Of a stretch of 64,000 nucleotides of DNA, positions 58,086 to 64,000 are shown in pieces. Location of the stretch: positions 26,068,241 to 26,132,240 of the forward strand of contig NC_083565.1 of assembly GCF_019925205.1 (NCBI RefSeq), given 5' to 3'. Source of the stretch: Metopolophium dirhodum (taxonomy: Eukaryota > Arthropoda > Insecta > Hemiptera > Aphididae). Position 1 is the first letter of the stretch, and every line of letters begins with the position of its first letter. A model generated the notes under the pieces. The model was not told where the DNA came from and did not search any database. It saw only the letters and a program-made list of their open reading frames with translations. The position numbers and the translations under genes are program-made.

Positions 58086-58122
58086 GGCTGAAATCAATCA
58101 CGCGAAGTGATTAAGATCGGTG
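58086..58122 (+). repeat. Shortened 5S-like module at the outer border of C'
   Basis: TCAATCACGCGAAGTGATTAAGA is followed directly by TCGGTGTTCGTTGTGCC. Compared with 56703-56790 this equals the module's start joined to its end (CTGGGTTCGTTGCGCGC) with the A-box to C-box part deleted. The same shortened form, inverted, marks the outer border of C at 11629-11660, so both borders of the duplication fall in this module. Confidence 0.6.
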
Positions 58123-60199
58123 TTCGTTGTGCCAAATTATTAATTTTACTTAAAAATGTGGAGATGGATGTTGTTTGACAGTCTCTACTTCGCGATTCAA
58201 ACTCGACTGCTGGCTATGCCAATAATTTACATCATTGTACTCTACGTTCCTGTGTTCTATTTACGTTTTACTTGAGCAAATTTGCCGAGTGCGGCGTAAA
58301 TAACGAGTCAGGAATCTGTAAATCATTGTACTATGATCGTGGGTGAATCCTGGGGGCCAATTTAAAAGATAATTATGGTATATCACACATTTTAAATGGA
58401 GTCGTAAATTAATAAAATACCTGTGAATGAAACGAAAAAAAAAATTAATAATAATAAAATTACATTTGGCACAAATTCATTTTTGGCGGACATTGATGGT
58501 TTTTATAATATAGCAAAAAGTGGTGTAACGTTAACATAAAGATTAACAACTGAGCAATATTCACACTCGTCATAATTAGTATCTCATTATCTCAACTGTT
58601 CCTTACTTCCGTAGTATAAACACTAACTAACAAATCCTTTAATTAATGATTTTCAACTAATTTGCTAGTCGTCTTTACCATTTGATTAAAACATTACTAA
58701 TTTGTATTATTATAATACCTAGTTAGATTTAAATTTTTAATAAATTTTTTACGTTTACCTTAACCTCATCGAAATACAATTTTGTAAAAAGACGACGGGT
58801 TGCACTCCGGGAGAAGTGAAAACTTGAATATTAACGTCGTACATTTTTGATATTTTGGATATGATATTTCGGGCCGCCCCACGACTGAACCACAACAAAA
58901 CCGTAACAATCGTAACAATAGATACGATAAACAAAATAATATAGTAGTTGATTATTGTTCTTGTTCTTGTTGTTATTGTTATTTTTGTATTATTAATGTA
59001 TTTGAGATGGTTGGGTACTTACAAAGCTGGGAACTAACCAGTTAGGTTTGAATCATTTTAATTTTGTCACTATTAACTAGTTAAATTTAATGTATAAAAT
59101 AGTATAATCTAACTCGTTAAAAAATAAACCAGCTAGTTATTATTATTTTTTTTTCATTCCAAAATTCCAAAAGCTGTTCCTCAATCATATATATAGATTA
59201 TTAGCTCATATATATTACTAATTATTAGTATTTATAATAATGCACGCACAGGTTTTTCTGCGTAGTCTAGAATGCATAGATAATAAAAATATGGATAGGA
59301 CATAATGTTCTTATCAGCGGTCTTCGAGGGGATCATTTAAATCATATTCATTAATATATCAATTTGTATTGAATCATTGAATAATTTGCATCATCAATTA
59401 TAACTTATTAGGAATCTTGTATTACATTTTCAAATCTTACATTATTGTACTCTACGTTCCTGTGTTCTATTAACGTTTTACGTTTTTTTTTTTTAAATTT
59501 TATAAACATAAGTCTATAATTTGAGATTTATTTGTTTTAACTGTAGATTATACAACTGCATCATTTATTCCAATTGCATACTTTTTTAAGTCAATTTCAA
59601 ACCCAGGCTTGATGGAATTTTTTAAAAATACGAACATCAGGACTAATAATATTTATTTTTAATTTAACTTCAAAAACACTTCTTAGCACTAATTCGAATA
59701 TATATCGCCTACAAGGTAAATATAAAATCTTTCGTCCTATCAGTTGTAACGTATCTAATTTTCACATTGTATTACTCCATTGAACCACTACCTAACTACC
59801 TATTTATTTTTAATGACATCAATATTCAATATGTTCTTGTGTAGGTAAACGATTTTTTTTTTAAGATTAAGTTAACATTTTGTATACTTAAAGATTAATT
59901 TCTTAATATAAAATAATAGTTGTAAATCTAGCTTAAGTACATTAGTTTTAAACAATTTTATTTTATTTCATCATTGAAGACTTGTAAGTATGTTATCGTA
60001 AAAGCAATCATATAGAAAATATTTTGAAATTTTCGATTTTTTTCAGAAAAAGGTAATAGTTTTTATTTTATTCTAATTTCCAAAGAAAATAATAGATTTA
60101 CGAGAAATTTTGTCGAGACGTTTTTTATGGAAAACACCTGAATCTACAATTTAGGTTTTATACAATGTTATGCTAAATGCGATATATAATGAATTAAAT
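58123..60199. other. AT-rich DNA with a MITE fragment, no gene seen
   Basis: 59276-59330 is a diverged end of the MITE family at 22665-22836. The phrase GTACTCTACGTTCCTGTGTTCTAT occurs at 58237-58260 and 59448-59471, a short direct repeat about 1.2 kb apart. No coding motif or RNA gene could be supported. Confidence 0.6.
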
Positions 60200-60538
60200 C
60201 AGAAAAACCCTAAAACTACACTTGGTATTCTATTTTGTTTTTAAATTGTTAATCAGTATAAACCATAGTTTGTAACTATTATTATTATTATTATTATTAT
60301 TATTATGTATAAGCTCTATGTCGTATAAAAAATTGCAAATATTATACTGTGTTGGCTATTATCTAAATAAACATATTATTTTATGTGTAATACTGTGCTG
60401 GCTATAAATATTATTATTATTATTATTATAGGAAGCTGGAGAATATATTGTTTATTTTTGACGATGATAAATACTTTTTAAATGTTTAGTCGAATAAAAT
60501 TAGTTTATTTATAATATAATTTCAATATATTTCAAATC
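60200..60538 (+). repeat. Copy of the AT-rich family also at 39420-39760 and 63740-64000
   Basis: Contains GTTAATCAGTATAAACCATAG, an (ATT)n microsatellite at 60277-60306, ATTATACTGTGTTGGCTATT and a second (ATT)n run near 60410-60430. The inverse copy lies in A'. A third begins at 63740 and runs off the window. Confidence 0.75.
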
Positions 60539-60539
60539 T

Positions 60540-62270
60540 ATGGTTACTGTAGTAAATATTAAAACTCATAGGCGTTACTTATACTCGAGAAACAGTGCAT
60601 TTTGATATTCTTCTTCTTGTGGAGATTTAAAATACCAATAATAATACTCCTAAATACGTAATTTATAAAAACACAAATATCATTTTAAAAAAAGGAAAAC
60701 AATTCATACTATAAATAATAATGTAAAAAAATAAATGTTAGTATATGTTTTATTTTTATTGTTGTGATTTTTTTATAATCACTTTTAGTAGTCACCACTA
60801 TTTATTAGGTACTTACCTATATTCTACTCGAAATAATATATTTACAGTCAAAGTTTCTGTTTTAAAAATTCATCAGTCAGGCAAATTATTTTAAAATGTT
60901 TTTAATCTTTTGATTGTATTATTTACAATTTGAGTAGGTGTTAAATTTCACTTTTTTTCTTTCGATCTATTTCACTGTAATGATTACATGTAATGATATT
61001 AAATTGTTGAGCACATTTTTGTAAAAAAAAAGTATTTTTTACCCATTGAAAATGAATTAAAAAAAGGTGAAAAAAATTTATTCATGTAACAATAGTTTTT
61101 AAAAATATTACAATTACAATTATTGCCGAGGGATATTGTGATATATATATCGAGCTGTGATATTCTGTACATTTTGGTTTTAATGTACGAGTTTTTAAAT
61201 AGCAAATACGATAATGAAAATCTATTTGCATATTTCCACCATCATAAAAAACATACAATTTAAAAAAAATAATCAATAAGCGTTTTCGATGTTTTTATTG
61301 TGGATATCACGTATTTTTGAAAAATTTACTGTTTTATAATTTTTTTTGGTATATCTTTTTATGTAAAAAAAATGCGGGAATTTTCAAATTAGAATTTTGT
61401 ATTCAGTTCTTTAAAACACACATTTTGGGGGAAAATAATCGAAAAAATCGTGTGGGAACTAAACTGCAATTGTTTCTTATGAAACCAGTATTACAACAGA
61501 AATAATTTAACGCTGGAAGTTACATTATATTTAAAATTTGTACGAGATTAAATTTCTTTCAAAACCCAAATCCTAAGACCACTCATGGTTACTGTAGTAA
61601 ATATTAAGACTCTTAGGCGTTACTTATACTCGAGAAATAGTGCATTTTGATATTCTTCTTCTTGTGGAGTTTTAAAAAGCCAATAACAATACTCCTAAAT
61701 ACGTAATATATAAAAACACAAATTTTTATTTTTAAAAAAGGAAAAAAATTCATAATAATATACATAATAATATATAATAATGTAAAAAAATAAATGTTAG
61801 TATATGTTTTATTTTTATTGTTGTGATTTTTCTATAATCACTTTTAGTAGGTACCACTATTTATTAGGTACTTTGTACTTACCTATGTTCCACTCGAAAT
61901 AATATATTTACAGTCAAAATTTCTGTCATACAAATTCATCAGTCAGACAAATTATTTTTAAATGTTTTTAATATTTTGATTGTATCACTTACAATTTGAG
62001 TAGATGTTAAATTTCACTTTTTTTCTTTCGATCTATTTCACTGTAATGATTACCTATATTAAATTATTGAGCACATTTTTGTCAAAAAAAAGTATTTTTT
62101 ACCCATTGAAAATGAATAAAAATAGATGAACAATAATTTATTTCATGTAACAATAGTTTTTAAAAATATTACAATTACAATTACTGCCGAGGGATATTGT
62201 GATATATATCGAGCTGTGATATAATTTTCGAATTAGACTTTTGTATTCAGTGCTTTAAAACACACATTTG
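60540..62270 (+). repeat. Direct tandem duplication of about 1.05 kb
   Basis: 60540-61430 and 61586-62270 align in the same orientation. TGGTTACTGTAGTAAATATT starts at 60541 and 61586 (1045 bp apart), and GGATATTGTGATATATAT at 61131 and 62192 (1061 bp apart). The first unit carries about 190 bp more near 61165-61380. Divergence of a few percent plus small indels suggests an older local duplication. The unit start belongs to repeat A (compare 7540-7580). No gene is seen. Confidence 0.85.
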
Positions 62271-62389
62271 TTAGTGCCTCAGTATATGTTGTACAAAACT
62301 GTGAGATGACTATGTGATAATGAGTAGAAAAAATGTTTTAAATGCTTTTCAATAAACAAAATTACTTTACAAAATACAAATGTACGCCA

Positions 62390-62870
62390 AAATAAATAAA
62401 TACACAAAATAGACATGCGCAGTACACAAATAATACCGTCTAAAAGAGTTTATACATAGGTATAGGTACTAGACATTTTTTATCGGGATCGAAACTAATT
62501 AAAACACTAACATAATTAAATTTAAAAAAAAAGTGCATATTATTTTTTTATACCACCTACTCTGACTTACACAGTTGAGTAGTTGACACTTCTTGACTCC
62601 TGCACAGTAGTGTTTCTTGACAGTCCACACGATATGGATAATTATAGGTACAATATTTTTCATAAGTGTAACAATTAAAATCGAATACTATTCAAGTATC
62701 CATATCTACAGAGTGGGTATATTATAAAATGTAATTAAAGATGATTTTTAATGTACCTATCGTTATTGTTTTAGGTTAAATATTATCTCTACAATAACAA
62801 CGGATAAACTATATTATTATATTAAGCACATTTGAATTGGTTTAACAAATATTATGATAGGTACGCGACC
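62390..62870 (+). repeat. Partial third copy of repeat A
   Basis: Matches 7665-7960: TACACAAATAATACCGT, TTTATACATAGGTA, CATCCATATCTAC with GAGTGGGTA, ACGGATAAACTATATTATTA and GGTTTAACAAATATTA. It contains about 140 bp of extra sequence at 62545-62680. The segment 62871-63175 beyond it is unassigned AT-rich DNA. Confidence 0.75.
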
Positions 62871-63174
62871 AAATCCGTTCTGTTCACGCTCAAACACAAT
62901 AAACAGTATACAGTTCATACATTACCATACCTATAGGTAGCTAGGTATATACCATATTATAACCGCACCTAACCGTGCCTTTAAATTAGCTAGGTACCGT
63001 AAGATAAATATAACACAAGGAAGACGATTCGTGTACGTATGGGTACATACGTTAAATAATAATAACATATTATACCATATAATAAAACGAGTAGGTATTT
63101 ATTCTCACGCTAATGCCTAATATTATTCTCATCACGATTCGCGCAAGTCATAATAAGTCGTCCTATTTACTCAT

Positions 63175-63730
63175 ATTAACTTTTATAAGACAAGATTCTG
63201 AATTGTAAACGCTTGGAATTACATTAATTCCACTCATACCTACTGAATTGAAAAATATAACACACGAGTTTCCTATAGCAGATCATGATGCGATGAGATA
63301 TATTTTGATATCTAGAATCTCAAGGGTAATAAAAACAAATATAACTCAGGTATGTATATGTATTTTTCGAGTCATATATCTCAAATAAAAATTTGCGTTA
63401 TCGGTCAAGCCTAGACTCGACTCTATTATGCAGAATGTAGTTAGCAGTGGAGCGACTATAGGGTATTTTAGCCCAAACAAAAAATATATTTAATGCCCTA
63501 AAATGAATACATATATCTACCTAACTTATAGACTTATAAGACAAGTAGTTTTTTTTAATATTTTTTGCCTCCAAACTGAGAGGGACAAATAAAAAAAAAG
63601 AGGGCGCTCTTCCGAAACTGTTCCATATTTATTTTATAAAATATCTATTGTCTTAAATTGTTTATTATTAAGTCCTAATTTCCAAAAAAAAAATTTGACT
63701 TATGGTATGTAGTATCGAATTAATTTAAAT
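63175..63730 (-). repeat. Inverted X repeat with an internally deleted LINE
   Basis: 63175-63310 matches 50440-50570. 63300-63350 (ATATCTAGAATCTCAAGGGT) matches the 5' part of the LINE at 50260-50310, and 63355-63730 matches X at 48120-48530. About 1.7 kb of LINE sequence and 165 bp near 50310-50450 are missing. The LINE junction sits at a short shared ATGT. Confidence 0.8.
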
Positions 63731-63886
63731 ACTCGTTAATTGATTACTTATATACTTACTTTAAATCTAAACAATGTTGGTTTTTAAATAACATTCACTT
63801 TTGTTACAACGTTATGTTCATATAAAATGTATTAGTATTCTATTTTGTTTTTTAAATTGTTAATCAGTATAAACTATAGTTTTACA

Positions 63887-63913
63887 ATTATTATTATTAT
63901 TATTATTATTATG

Positions 63914-63951
<38 letters not shown>
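63887..63951 (+). repeat. (ATT)n microsatellite
   Basis: About 65 bp of nearly perfect ATT units with one GATT interruption, inside the third copy of the family at 60200-60538. Confidence 0.9.
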
Positions 63952-64000
63952 GTATAAGCTCTATGTTGTAAATAAAAATGTATATTATACTGTGTTGGCT

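Larger units (their letters stand above)
50580..58121 (+). repeat. Repeat C', right arm of the young inverted duplication
   Basis: Reverse complement of 11631-20608 with very high identity and a matching order of all landmarks. The inner end is near GTTACATTAATAAGTGTGTGG at 50583-50603; the outer end is near AAGATCGGTGTTCGTTGTG at 58104-58122. It lacks the 1.4-kb insertion of the left arm and shows a plain (TA)n run at 52220-52240 instead. The outer end falls in a shortened version of the 5S-like module. Beyond 50580, 50440-50570 is shared with 63175-63310. Confidence 0.93.

Noticed and set aside
1..64000. One single giant palindrome spanning the window
   Set aside because: The inverted pairs are interleaved (A-C-A'-C') and differ in age, so they are separate events.
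1..64000. CRISPR arrays, operons or prokaryotic genes
   Set aside because: No array of short identical repeats with unique spacers exists. Coding remnants are eukaryotic retroelements, splice-like sites and TATA boxes occur, and no tRNA cloverleaf could be supported.

Overview
The window looks like a repeat-dense, gene-poor stretch of an insect genome, most likely an aphid or close relative. I infer this from strong AT-richness broken by short GC-rich islands, several families of non-LTR retrotransposon common in arthropods (Jockey, CR1-like, R1-like, I-like), a BEL/Pao fragment, hAT-type miniature elements, and one (TTAGG)3 tract. I see no intact host gene. Nearly all recognisable coding sequence is retrotransposon-derived and broken.

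Layout. 1-3190 is AT-rich, with hAT-like ends, a 161-bp tandem repeat and a small piece of the C family. 3190-5160 holds a GTG-starting reading frame of 79-residue repeats and a copy of a terminal-repeat-like sequence, R. 5160-8361 is repeat A. 8470-10830 is an R/BEL-Pao block split by a 1213-bp hAT element. 11631-20608 is repeat C. 20610-28450 is AT-rich, with a putative solo LTR, two hAT MITEs and an I-clade LINE fragment. 28450-32900 is a CR1-like LINE and 33005-37243 a Jockey LINE, both on the minus strand. 37244-42655 is an inverted, diverged copy of A (A') carrying a FLYWCH-like insertion, a solo LTR and an eEF1A-like gene start. 42656-47515 is an R1-like LINE block. 47516-50580 holds R, a repeat called X, and a broken CR1/Jockey-type LINE. 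50580-58121 is an inverted copy of C (C'), apparently about 99% identical to C. 58122-64000 is AT-rich, with a tandem duplication of about 1.05 kb and further partial copies of A and X.

The two inverted pairs are independent. Their order is A-C-A'-C', not the A-C-C'-A' of one large palindrome. C/C' is young and A/A' is old. Each copy acts as a control for the other, so empty sites can be read directly: a 333-bp solo LTR with a 4-bp target duplication in A', and a 1.4-kb insertion present only in the left C.

The most interesting items are: (1) a phased A_AAA_AAC slippery heptamer at the ORF1 stop of the CR1-like LINE, whose ORF2 lies in the -1 frame and has no early ATG; (2) the C family, which combines a 5S rRNA-derived module, tandem subunits, a GC-rich imperfect inverted repeat and a decayed unknown reading frame; (3) the eEF1A-like promoter, intron and exon fragment inside A'; (4) the hAT element with GGAACG subterminal arrays; (5) the (TTAGG)3 tract next to an R1-clade LINE.
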